Below are positions 1 to 6,114 of a DNA stretch of 6,114 nucleotides, one piece after another; position 1 is the stretch's first letter; the number at the start of each line of letters is the position of its first letter. The DNA is taken from the NCBI GenBank assembly GCA_003159055.1, contig PMLH01000298.1, positions 1 through 6,114 of the forward strand. The letters run 5' to 3'. The notes below the pieces were generated by a model that worked only from the letters and a program-made list of their open reading frames with translations, was not told the DNA's origin and searched no databases. The position numbers were made by a program, and so were the translations under genes. The DNA comes from Myxococcales bacterium. GTDB lineage: Bacteria; Myxococcota; Polyangia; Fen-1088.

Positions 1-15
1 AGGGCCTGCGGCGAA
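1..15. repeat. Left terminal inverted repeat of the IS
   Basis: The sequence AGGGCCTGCGGCGAA matches the reverse complement of the right end (AGGGACTGCGGCGAA) except at the fifth base. It lies downstream of the transposase stop codon. It is the likely transposase binding and cleavage end. Because it starts at base 1, the exact boundary cannot be confirmed. Confidence 0.85.
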
Positions 16-29
16 TTTAGCGGATCAAG

Positions 30-1256
30 TCATTGGGTTAGTGGAAGAATCGTGTAGTTCCACTCGCCATGAAAGGGGTCCCGTCGGATGTTGACGGCAG
101 CGACTTCTGCGTCGGTGACTTTTCTGCCTGTTGGGTAGACGTTCGCGTCGAGCTCACAGCGGACAGTGAGCCCTGTTCGGGTTGTGGTGGCAGCAATGAG
201 GTTGACGATGACTTGATGGGTGACGAGTGGTTTCCCACGCCAGTTCTGGGTAATGAATGAGAAGAGACGATGCTCAATCCGGTTCCACTTACTCGTGCCC
301 GGTGGCAAGTGGCAGACGGAAATGGGAAATCTTGTTTCGTTGGCAAGACGCTGAAGCTCGACCTTCCACAAGCGAACGCGCGAGCCGTTGCTGCCGCCAC
401 CATCAGCCGTGATGAGCAACTCGCTCGGCTCCGGGAAAGCCGCGCGGCCCATCGAGTACCACCAGCGGCGAATGGTTTCGACGGCGAAGGTGGAGGTGTC
501 GTGGTCGATGCCGACGCTGACCCACGCTGCATTGTTTGCGATGTCGTAGACTCCGTACGGGTTGGCGCGGCCAAGCTCAGGCAGGATGAAATCGTGAACT
601 CGAACCGACTCGGGTTGCCCTTTGGGCCGTAGCTCCTTGCCGCCATTCTTGAAGTCACCCACCAATTCCTTCTTCTTCGTGTCCACCGAAATAACCGGGT
701 TGCTTGCGGCGAGCTGCGCCTGCACTTTCGCGTTGATGTGCTCGAATTGAGCGTTTCGGTCGGGGTGGCTCCCACCTTCCAAGGTCTTGCGGTTCGCCTG
801 AAGGCTGTAGCCCATCTGCCGAAGCAGCTTGGCGACCATGCGAGCACTCGTGGCGTGCCCAAGGTGAACAAGCTCGGCCGCAAGGCGGCGAAGACTCTTG
901 GATGTCCAGCGCAGCGGCGATTCAGGATCGCCTCGGGTTGCCGATTCAAGCAGCCGCTCGAGAGCCGGCATGAGCCTCGGATCCTTGTCCACCGTCTTCT
1001 TGCGACCAGCCCCTATTCGCCGAATTCGCTGCGGGCCCGGCACGACCTCTGAATTTTCCAGCTCCCGAAGCTCCTTGATTCCTGCACCGATTGTTCGCGG
1101 TGCCATTCCAGTCGCGCGGGCCACCACGGCGATTCCTCCGTACCCATAGGCAAGTGCCTCAGACGCCCCGAACAGTCGCCTCGCCCGCTCGTTGAGCGCA
1201 CCTCTCAACCTTCCAAAACGTTTCGCGACTGTGGCTTCCGACTGGGCAACTCTCAT
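30..1256 (-). CDS. ISAzo13-family DDE transposase
   Basis: This 408-residue protein catalyses cut-and-strand-transfer of its own insertion sequence. An N-terminal helix-turn-helix-like stretch (about residues 36-66) probably binds the terminal repeats. The catalytic DDE core is visible as D192 in SVDTKKKELVGDF, D285 in ITADGGGSNG and E328 in KWNRIEHRLFSFI. The C-terminal blocks NLIAATTTRTGL, YPTGRKVTDAEV and FHGEWNYTI are characteristic of ISAzo13-family transposases as I know them. All three acidic residues are present and the frame is uninterrupted, so it looks functional. The ATG at 1256 is the first start after an in-frame TGA at 1272-1274, which fixes the N-terminus closely. No good ribosome binding site is visible. 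A TTGACT (minus strand, 1290-1285) could be a -35 box near the right end, but I see no convincing -10 box at normal spacing. The stop lies 15 bases inside the left repeat. Confidence 0.95.
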   Translation of the reverse strand: MRVAQSEATVAKRFGRLRGALNERARRLFGASEALAYGYGGIAVVARATGMAPRTIGAGIKELRELENSEVVPGPQRIRRIGAGRKKTVDKDPRLMPALERLLESATRGDPESPLRWTSKSLRRLAAELVHLGHATSARMVAKLLRQMGYSLQANRKTLEGGSHPDRNAQFEHINAKVQAQLAASNPVISVDTKKKELVGDFKNGGKELRPKGQPESVRVHDFILPELGRANPYGVYDIANNAAWVSVGIDHDTSTFAVETIRRWWYSMGRAAFPEPSELLITADGGGSNGSRVRLWKVELQRLANETRFPISVCHLPPGTSKWNRIEHRLFSFITQNWRGKPLVTHQVIVNLIAATTTRTGLTVRCELDANVYPTGRKVTDAEVAAVNIRRDPFHGEWNYTILPLTQ

Positions 1257-1295
1257 TGCCGCATGCTGATCTCATTAACAAGATAGTCAAGTTAT

Positions 1296-1310
1296 TTCGC
1301 CGCAGTCCCT
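1296..1310. repeat. Right terminal inverted repeat of the IS
   Basis: The reverse complement reads AGGGACTGCGGCGAA, 14 of 15 identical to the left end. It lies 39 bases upstream of the transposase start. Its last base (1310) also supplies the third base of the stop codon of the neighbouring membrane-protein gene, so the element boundary and that gene's end coincide. Confidence 0.85.
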
Positions 1311-1669
1311 TAGCGGCTCATCAGGAAGTGGATGAGCACGATGGAAAGCACGCCCCACAGCGCTGTCGAAATCGGCCAATAGCGCGCAGCCCGCCGGCGG
1401 ACGCGCGAAAACGTGCGCAACCCCAAACCGACGTTGAGCGTGGACAACACCAGAAGGAAGTCAATCCAAATGCGACTCAGCTCGGTGTGGCGCTGCGGCG
1501 ACAGCGCATAGGTCAGGGCGCCGATCAGAAAGATCGATCCGAGCGCGGACTTGCCGATCGCCCATCGGAGGGCACGGGCTCGAAGCTGGGCCGCCCGCAC
1601 GTGCATCAGAGATCGCCGGTGTCCCGCTTCCAGAGGGTCGGAAGTGCCGCGTGAGCGATCCTGAGCCAT
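1310..1669 (-). CDS. Small three-segment membrane protein, unknown function, C-terminus at IS junction
   Basis: I do not recognise the family of this 119-residue protein. It has a charged, Arg-rich N-terminus (about residues 1-37). Three hydrophobic segments follow at about 38-56 (GKSALGSIFLIGALTYAL), 67-84 (IWIDFLLVLSTLNVGLGL) and 98-116 (WPISTALWGVLSIVLIHFL). Arg-rich loops lie before the first and between the second and third segments, as expected for an inner-membrane protein. I chose the ATG at 1669. A longer reading to 1846 would add a Cys/Arg-rich, low-plausibility leader and overlap the divergent exonuclease start. Another in-frame ATG lies 21 codons inside. The TAA stop occupies 1310-1312, using the edge base of the insertion sequence, and the protein ends two residues after the third hydrophobic stretch (Ser-Arg). 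Either the insertion landed at the natural stop or it replaced a longer tail. The upstream region is shared with the divergent exonuclease gene. Confidence 0.65.
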   Translation of the reverse strand: MAQDRSRGTSDPLEAGHRRSLMHVRAAQLRARALRWAIGKSALGSIFLIGALTYALSPQRHTELSRIWIDFLLVLSTLNVGLGLRTFSRVRRRAARYWPISTALWGVLSIVLIHFLMSR

Positions 1670-1755
1670 GGTGTCCAACGACAGTAACTCTTGTTCGGGG
1701 CCAGCGCACCTCGATACGGCGGCCAGCCCAGGGTTCCCATCACAATCGAACCTGC

Positions 1756-1764
1756 TGCTACAAT
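1756..1764 (+). promoter_or_regulatory. Candidate extended -10 promoter for the exonuclease gene
   Basis: TGCTACAAT matches the extended -10 pattern (TGn followed by a near-consensus TATAAT with one mismatch). No good -35 box lies 16-18 bases upstream, which is tolerable for an extended -10 promoter. A start about 7 bases downstream (near 1771) would leave only about 6 bases before the ATG at 1777. That would give a near-leaderless mRNA, consistent with the lack of a Shine-Dalgarno sequence there. This is inferred from sequence alone. Confidence 0.45.
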
Positions 1765-1776
1765 GCGCGCATCGAC

Positions 1777-2490
1777 ATGACAACGTTCCTCGTGCTCGAC
1801 ATCGAAACCATCCCCGACGCCGAGCTGTATGCGCCCGCGCAACCAAGCCCCGGCACTGAGCGAACTTTTCCGCCGATCTTCGCCTGCAAGCCGGTCGTGA
1901 TCGGCGTGATGTGGCTCGACGAAAATCTGGTTTGCAAGAAGGCCGGCACCATCGGCGAAGGGAAGGACGAAAGCGGCATGCTGGCCGACTTCGCCGAATT
2001 CGTCAGCAAATGGGAACCGACTCTGGTGACGTGGAATGGGCGCGGCTTCGACCTCCCGGTACTGATGCTGCGCAGCTTGCGCTATGGGGTTTCAGCGCCT
2101 TGGTACTATCGCAAGCCGGGCTACCGCTATCGCTACAGTACGGATGGCCACATCGATTTGTGCGACATCCTGGCTGACCACGGTGCGACCCGCATGACGT
2201 CCCTGCACGGGGCTGCGCGACTCATCGGGCTGCCGGGCAAGGACGGGGTTGACGGCAGCCAGGTCGAAGCCCTGTTCCGCACCGGCCAAATCGAAGCCCT
2301 GCGCGGCTATTGCCTGTCGGACGTGGCGCAAACCGCGTTCCTGTTCTTGCGCTACCGATTGCTCGCCGGGCTGCTCGACCGGGCCGCGTATGCGCAGGCA
2401 GCACACGGGTTGCTCGACACGATCAGCGCCGATCCACGCCTGGCGCCGCTGGTTGCGCACGTCGACCGAGCCCGCCTGCTGCTTGAGTAG
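1777..2490 (+). CDS. Predicted 3'-5' exonuclease, DEDDy type (PolB exonuclease-like)
   Basis: This 237-residue protein is a stand-alone relative of the proofreading exonuclease domain of family-B DNA polymerases. It would hydrolyse DNA or RNA from the 3' end using two metal ions. All motifs are visible: Exo I FLVLDIETIPD with D8 and E10; Exo II VTWNGRGFDLPVL with D92; a HIDLCDIL segment around 126-133; and Exo III with Y178-x3-D182 (YCLSD), which marks the DEDDy subclass. The block GLPGKDGVDGSQVEALF just before Exo III is typical of the Pfam DNA_pol_B_exo2 family, from memory. There is no polymerase domain, signal peptide or membrane segment, so it is cytoplasmic. The ATG at 1777 sits directly before the conserved first strand. 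The open frame continues upstream, but that stretch has no family similarity and covers the promoter. Its physiological role (DNA repair or RNA processing) is not shown by its neighbours. Confidence 0.9.
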   Translation: MTTFLVLDIETIPDAELYAPAQPSPGTERTFPPIFACKPVVIGVMWLDENLVCKKAGTIGEGKDESGMLADFAEFVSKWEPTLVTWNGRGFDLPVLMLRSLRYGVSAPWYYRKPGYRYRYSTDGHIDLCDILADHGATRMTSLHGAARLIGLPGKDGVDGSQVEALFRTGQIEALRGYCLSDVAQTAFLFLRYRLLAGLLDRAAYAQAAHGLLDTISADPRLAPLVAHVDRARLLLE

Positions 2491-2554
2491 AAACCGTCGT
2501 CTGCTGCGGCGCTCGACCGCAAGGCGCGCTAGCATGGTTCAGTAGTTCACCGCG

Positions 2555-4453
2555 ATGCGCGTTCTCCTCGTCACCCCGCCCATGGTGCAGTTCAACACCG
2601 CCTACCCGGCGGTTCCTGCACTCGCGGCTTTTTTGCGCAAGCACGGACACGACGTGGCGCAGGAGGATCTCTCACTCGGGTTGGCGCTGCGCCTGTTTTC
2701 GCAATCGGGCGTAGCCGCGGTCGAGGCGGCGCTTCGGAAGAAGGGCGACCATCGGAAGCCGCCGGCGTCGGTTGGTCATTTTCTTTCGCATGCAGACAAG
2801 ATCGGCGCATCGGTGGGCGACGTCGTTCGTTTTCTGCAAGGCCGCGCCCCTGAGCTGGCGGGGAAGCTCGCGCGGAAAAGGAGCCTACCCGAAGGTCCCC
2901 GGTTTCGCGCCTTGCAGGGCCTCGTGGATGGCGACCCAGAAGACGTGATTGCGCGCCACCGGTCGAGCCTGTTCCTCGACGAGATCGCCGACGCCGTTCG
3001 CGACGGCATCGACGAGCACTTCGAGCTGGCCCGCTACGCCGAGCATTTGGCCGATGAAGTCGGCGGCTTCGATCACCTGGCACAGGCGCTGGCCCGGCGG
3101 TCGACGCTGCTCGACCGCTGGATCGACGCCCTGGCAGACGCCGCATATCGCGAGCACAAGCCGCACATCGTGGGCACCACGGTTCCGTTTCCTGGGGCGC
3201 TCTACGGCGCGTTTCGGATTGCCGGGCGGATGAAGGCAAATGACAAGAGCATCATCACGGTGCTCGGCGGCGGCTACGTCAACACCGAGCTGCGCGAGCT
3301 TTCCGAGCCAAGGGTCTTCGATACCTTCGACTGCGTGACCTACGACGACGGCGAGATTCCGCTCTTGCGCATCGTCGAAACCGCGGCTCGCGTCATGCAA
3401 ACGTCGGCTTTGGTGCGCACCAAGCTCCGTCGAGAAGGCCACGTCGTCACTGTGAACGACGCATCGGCACCGACGTTGCGCCATCGCGATCGACCGGCGC
3501 CGGATTTTTCGCCACTGGCCACTGCCGGCTACCTCGCCATGGCGGAAAGCCCGAACCCGATGCACAGGCTGTGGACGGAGCGGCCCTGGATCAAGCTGAC
3601 CCTAGCCCACGGCTGCTACTGGCATCGCTGCGCCTTCTGCGACGTGTCTCTCGACTACATCCGTCGCTACGACCCGGCCGACGCGAAAGTGGTCGTTGGC
3701 TGGATGGAACAGGCAAGCAAGGATTCGGGGCTCACGGGTTTCCACTTTGTCGACGAAGCCGCCCCACCCGCTCTGCTTGGCAACCTGGCGCGCGAGATCC
3801 TCAAGCGCGGATTGCGGGTCGAGTGGTGGGCCAACATTCGCTTTGAAAAGCAGTTCACGCCCGAGCTCTGCAAACTGCTCGCCGATGCGGGTTGCTTGGC
3901 CATGAGCGGCGGCCTCGAGTGCGCGCACGATCGGCTGCTCGCGCTGATGGACAAGGGCATCACCACCGCGCAAGCCGCCGTCGCCATGCACGCGCTGTCC
4001 GACGCCGGCATCATGGTGCACGCGTACCTGATGTACGGCTATCCAACCCAAACCGCGCAAGAGACCATCGACGCTCTCGACTACGTACGCGGCCTGTTCG
4101 CCAGTGGGGCCGTACAGTCGGCATTTTGGCACAGGTTCGCGCTCACCGCCCACAGCCCCGCCTTTCGCGACCCCAGCAAGTTGCGCCTGCGCATCCTCGA
4201 CGACCGGCAGACCGCGTTTTCCCGTAACGAGATTCCCTTCGAGGAACCCGGCCGGGAAGACCCTGGCAAGTACGGCGAGGGCTTGCGGCGTGCGGTGTAC
4301 AACTTCATGCACGGCGTGGGCTTTGACCTCGACCTCCGCTCGTGGTTCGAATTTCCCATGCCCAAACCGACACGCCGGCAGCCATCCGTTGCGCGCGGAC
4401 CCGGCCGCAAGGTAACGTCCCCGAGAGCCAAACCATGCCAAGACCCTTCGTAA
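2555..4453 (+). CDS. B12-binding-domain radical SAM protein, unknown substrate
   Basis: This 632-residue protein probably uses a [4Fe-4S] cluster and S-adenosylmethionine to generate a radical. The N-terminal region (about 1-275) resembles the cobalamin-binding Rossmann fold found in this class: MRVLLVTPPM at the start, then PHIVGTTVPF (from 203) and ITVLGGGYVN (GGG at 238-240). The base-off His motif DxHxxG is absent; the nearest element is DLSLG at about 38-42. The radical SAM core (about 345-560) has cluster cysteines C354, C359 and C362 in GCYWHRCAFCD. These are spaced CX4CX2C rather than the usual CX3CX2C. It also has FHFVDEA (396-402), SGGLE (451-455) and LMYGYPT (492-498). The last 25 or so residues are a basic, low-complexity tail partly encoded in the overlap with the next gene. 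The start fits the conserved first strand, with no strong ribosome binding site. Members of this class include methylases and other radical enzymes; the substrate here is unknown. Confidence 0.88.
   Translation: MRVLLVTPPMVQFNTAYPAVPALAAFLRKHGHDVAQEDLSLGLALRLFSQSGVAAVEAALRKKGDHRKPPASVGHFLSHADKIGASVGDVVRFLQGRAPELAGKLARKRSLPEGPRFRALQGLVDGDPEDVIARHRSSLFLDEIADAVRDGIDEHFELARYAEHLADEVGGFDHLAQALARRSTLLDRWIDALADAAYREHKPHIVGTTVPFPGALYGAFRIAGRMKANDKSIITVLGGGYVNTELRELSEPRVFDTFDCVTYDDGEIPLLRIVETAARVMQTSALVRTKLRREGHVVTVNDASAPTLRHRDRPAPDFSPLATAGYLAMAESPNPMHRLWTERPWIKLTLAHGCYWHRCAFCDVSLDYIRRYDPADAKVVVGWMEQASKDSGLTGFHFVDEAAPPALLGNLAREILKRGLRVEWWANIRFEKQFTPELCKLLADAGCLAMSGGLECAHDRLLALMDKGITTAQAAVAMHALSDAGIMVHAYLMYGYPTQTAQETIDALDYVRGLFASGAVQSAFWHRFALTAHSPAFRDPSKLRLRILDDRQTAFSRNEIPFEEPGREDPGKYGEGLRRAVYNFMHGVGFDLDLRSWFEFPMPKPTRRQPSVARGPGRKVTSPRAKPCQDPS
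4423..4427 (+). promoter_or_regulatory. Ribosome binding site for the M1 aminopeptidase
   Basis: GAGAG lies seven bases before the ATG at 4435, inside the 3' end of the radical SAM gene. It supports this start codon and fits translational reinitiation by ribosomes finishing the upstream gene. Confidence 0.5.
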
Positions 4454-6114
4454 CGCCCGGCACCCAGACCCACTTCGCCCCCGACTGCCCGGTTTCCATC
4501 GCCCACATGCGGCTCGATCTCGAACCGGATCTGGTGGCGCACAGTCTGCGCGGCGAAGTCACGCTGTCGCTCCACTGCCGCAAGGACGATCTCAAGGCGG
4601 TCGAGCTGGATGCCATCGACATGCATTTCGCGTCGGTGACCATCGACGGTGCGCCGACGCCGGGCACCCACTACGACGGCAAGCGCCTGCGCATCGCCCT
4701 CGACCGCCCGCGCGCCCGCGGCGATAGTTTCTCGATTACCGTGGCGTATCACTGTTCGCCCTTGCGTGGCCTCTACTTCGTCGGTCCTGATGAGGCGCAC
4801 CCGAACCGTCCGCTCGAATGTTGGACGCAAGGCCAGGACGAGGATTCGCGCTTCTACTTCCCGTGCGTGGATGCCCCGATTCTCAAGGCAACCAGCGAGG
4901 TCCTGTGCACTGTCCCGGCCGACCTCTTCGTCTTGTCGAACGGCGAATTGCGCGAAACCCGCGAGCTCGACGGGGGCCGAAAACTTTGGCACTACGTGCT
5001 GGACTTTCCGCACTCACCGTATCTGGTCACGCTGGTGTGCGGACAGTTTGCGGAAATTCGCGATCGCGCGCCCGTCACCGGCACCGACGTCTACTACTAC
5101 GGTCCCAAAGGGCGCGAAGCGGATCTGAAGCGCAGCCTGCAAGCCACGCCAGCCATCATCGACCACTTCTCGAAGATGATCGGCGTCCCCTACCCGTTCG
5201 GCCGCTACAGTCAGATATTCGTTTCCGACTTCATCTTTGGCGGTATGGAAAACACCAGCGCCACCACGCTGACCGCCGAGGCGATGCTCGACGAGCGGGC
5301 TGCCCTCGACCAGGACATCGAGTACCTGGTCGCGCACGAGCTGGCGCACCAGTGGTGGGGCGATTTGCTGACCTGTCGTGAATGGCCCGAAGCGTGGCTC
5401 AACGAGGGCTTCGCGACCTATTTCGAATACGTCTGGCGCGAGCATTCGCGCGGCCGCGACGAAGCGGACTTCGATCTGCTCGGCGATCTCGACGGCTATC
5501 TCGACGAGGCCGGCGAGTACCAGCGCCCCATCGTCTGCCGCCAATTCGAAGAGCCCATCGATCTGTTCGACCGGCACCTGTACGAAAAGGGCGGTCGCGT
5601 GCTGCACATGCTTCGCCAAGAATTGGGCGAACCTGCTTTCTGGCGGGCGCTGCGCCTGTATGCCGAACGGCACGCGCGCGGCTCGGTGGAAACCCGCGAC
5701 CTGGCCCGCGCCCTGGAAGAAGCCACGGGCCGCAACCTCGACGGGTTCCTACACCAATGGGTTGATCACGCCGGACACCCCGAGCTCGAATGCTCATGGG
5801 AGTGGGACGCAGAAAAAAGCGCGGGCTCGTTGCGAGTCGAGCAAAAGCAGCAAGGCGAGCACGTCTACGACTTGCGCACCACCTTGCGCCTGGAAGTCGG
5901 TGGCCGCGAGGTCGACGAGACCCTCCACATCACGGAGAAGTCGCACACCTTCGAAGTGAAAGCGGAACAGGCGCCGACTCAAGTGATCTTCGATCCTGGC
6001 GACGTCCTGCTTAAGACCGTCAAGTTCGAGAAGCCGCGAGCGCTGTGGGTTCGGCAGCTCTCCTCGGCGCGTCTGGGCATCGATCGCGTGCTCGCCGCGC
6101 GCGCCCTGGCCGAC
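4435..6114 (+). CDS. M1-family zinc aminopeptidase (3' end beyond window)
   Basis: 560 codons are present without a stop; the C-terminus is missing. M1 enzymes remove N-terminal amino acids from peptides. The N-terminal beta domain includes the substrate-binding Gln at about 132, followed by DEDSRFYFPC, typical of bacterial M1 proteins. The catalytic domain has the exopeptidase motif GGMEN (269-273). The zinc site is HELAH (H301, E302, H305), with the third ligand E324 in WLNEGFATYFE, exactly 18 residues after the second His. The likely proton-donor Tyr is Y383 in YEKGG. All key residues are intact. From about residue 543 the sequence begins to look like helical or HEAT-like repeats (ARLGIDRVLAARALAD), as in roughly 850-residue members. 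There is no signal peptide, so it is probably cytoplasmic. The GGMEN, HELAHQWWGD and NEGFATY forms differ from E. coli PepN (GAMEN, HEYFHNW), so I do not assign pepN. The start overlaps the radical SAM gene by 19 bases, implying co-expression. Confidence 0.95.
   Translation, partial: MPRPFVTPGTQTHFAPDCPVSIAHMRLDLEPDLVAHSLRGEVTLSLHCRKDDLKAVELDAIDMHFASVTIDGAPTPGTHYDGKRLRIALDRPRARGDSFSITVAYHCSPLRGLYFVGPDEAHPNRPLECWTQGQDEDSRFYFPCVDAPILKATSEVLCTVPADLFVLSNGELRETRELDGGRKLWHYVLDFPHSPYLVTLVCGQFAEIRDRAPVTGTDVYYYGPKGREADLKRSLQATPAIIDHFSKMIGVPYPFGRYSQIFVSDFIFGGMENTSATTLTAEAMLDERAALDQDIEYLVAHELAHQWWGDLLTCREWPEAWLNEGFATYFEYVWREHSRGRDEADFDLLGDLDGYLDEAGEYQRPIVCRQFEEPIDLFDRHLYEKGGRVLHMLRQELGEPAFWRALRLYAERHARGSVETRDLARALEEATGRNLDGFLHQWVDHAGHPELECSWEWDAEKSAGSLRVEQKQQGEHVYDLRTTLRLEVGGREVDETLHITEKSHTFEVKAEQAPTQVIFDPGDVLLKTVKFEKPRALWVRQLSSARLGIDRVLAARALAD

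Larger units (their letters stand above)
1..1310 (-). mobile_element. ISAzo13-family insertion sequence, apparently complete
   Basis: The element consists of one transposase gene bounded by terminal inverted repeats at 1-15 and 1296-1310. These agree at 14 of 15 positions; the mismatch is the fifth base, C on the left and A on the right. At about 1.31 kb with a single long gene it has the normal architecture of a small DDE insertion sequence, and the transposase assigns it to the ISAzo13 family. The outermost A/T pair could be flanking DNA, so the true ends may be 2 and 1309. The window starts at the left tip, so no left flank is visible and a target duplication cannot be tested. The right tip abuts the 3' end of a small membrane-protein gene. 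No passenger gene is present. The intact reading frame and matching ends suggest a recent, possibly still mobile copy. Confidence 0.85.

Noticed and set aside
270..632. Plus-strand open frame opposite the transposase
   Set aside because: It is antisense to the catalytic core of the transposase, whose DDE residues are all present in the minus-strand frame.
17..1316. Direct repeat TTAGCGG at 17-23 and 1310-1316 as a target duplication
   Set aside because: The left copy is inside the element, after its inverted repeat, so it cannot be a target duplication. A 7-base match is easily chance.
1256..1654. Plus-strand open frame of 132 codons across the IS right end and membrane gene
   Set aside because: Its composition (Arg, Gln, Pro and His rich) is implausible and it spans the IS boundary. 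The minus-strand frame has coherent membrane segments.
2530..2535. TAGCAT as a -10 box for the radical SAM gene
   Set aside because: It is only a partial match with no suitable -35 box. The gene could equally be transcribed from the exonuclease promoter.
2491..2554. Terminator between the exonuclease and the radical SAM gene
   Set aside because: Only a 4-base GCGG/CCGC stem is visible, with no following T-run.
2885..3565. Minus-strand open frame of 226 codons opposite the radical SAM N-terminal region
   Set aside because: It has no recognisable domain or ribosome binding site and fully overlaps a well-supported gene.
3602..5013. Long minus-strand open frames opposite the radical SAM and aminopeptidase genes (3602-4441 and 4081-5013)
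   Set aside because: They lie antisense to genes with clear conserved motifs, show Arg/Gly/Ala/Val-rich low-plausibility composition and have no family features. Long antisense frames are common in high-GC DNA.
5014..5959. Open frames on both strands over the M1 catalytic region, including 193 codons at 5378-5959 (plus) and 219 codons at 5014-5673 (minus)
   Set aside because: The frame starting at 4435 carries GGMEN, HELAH and the distal Glu across this stretch. The others are shadows of it.

Overview
The window is high-GC DNA (roughly 60-75% in the lines I counted by hand) with tightly packed genes. It fits a Gram-negative bacterium, probably a proteobacterium. Nothing here fixes genus or species, and there are no rRNA, tRNA, CRISPR or phage genes.

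Layout: (1) Bases 1-1310 are an apparently complete insertion sequence of the ISAzo13 family. It has one intact minus-strand transposase gene with a full DDE triad, bounded by near-perfect 15-bp terminal inverted repeats. The left repeat begins at the first base of the window. (2) Bases 1310-1669 (minus) encode a small unrecognised protein with three predicted membrane segments. Its stop codon lies across the right edge of the insertion sequence, so its C-terminus may have been changed by the insertion. (3) A divergent intergenic region of about 107 bp carries a plausible extended -10 promoter. It reads into (4) a stand-alone DEDDy-type 3'-5' exonuclease of the PolB-exonuclease-like family (1777-2490, plus). 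(5) After a 64-bp gap comes a 632-residue B12-binding-type radical SAM protein (2555-4453, plus) with an unusual CX4CX2C cluster motif. (6) Its last 19 bases overlap the start of an M1-family zinc aminopeptidase (4435 to the window end, plus), which runs off the right edge after 560 codons.

How the genes relate: the radical SAM gene and the aminopeptidase gene overlap and should be co-transcribed, probably with translational coupling. The exonuclease lies just upstream on the same strand and could be in the same transcript. The exonuclease, radical SAM protein and aminopeptidase do not form a pathway I recognise. The best candidate for something undescribed is the coupled radical SAM/aminopeptidase pair, whose substrate cannot be told from the sequence. 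The membrane gene and the insertion sequence point the other way and are a separate transcriptional unit or units.
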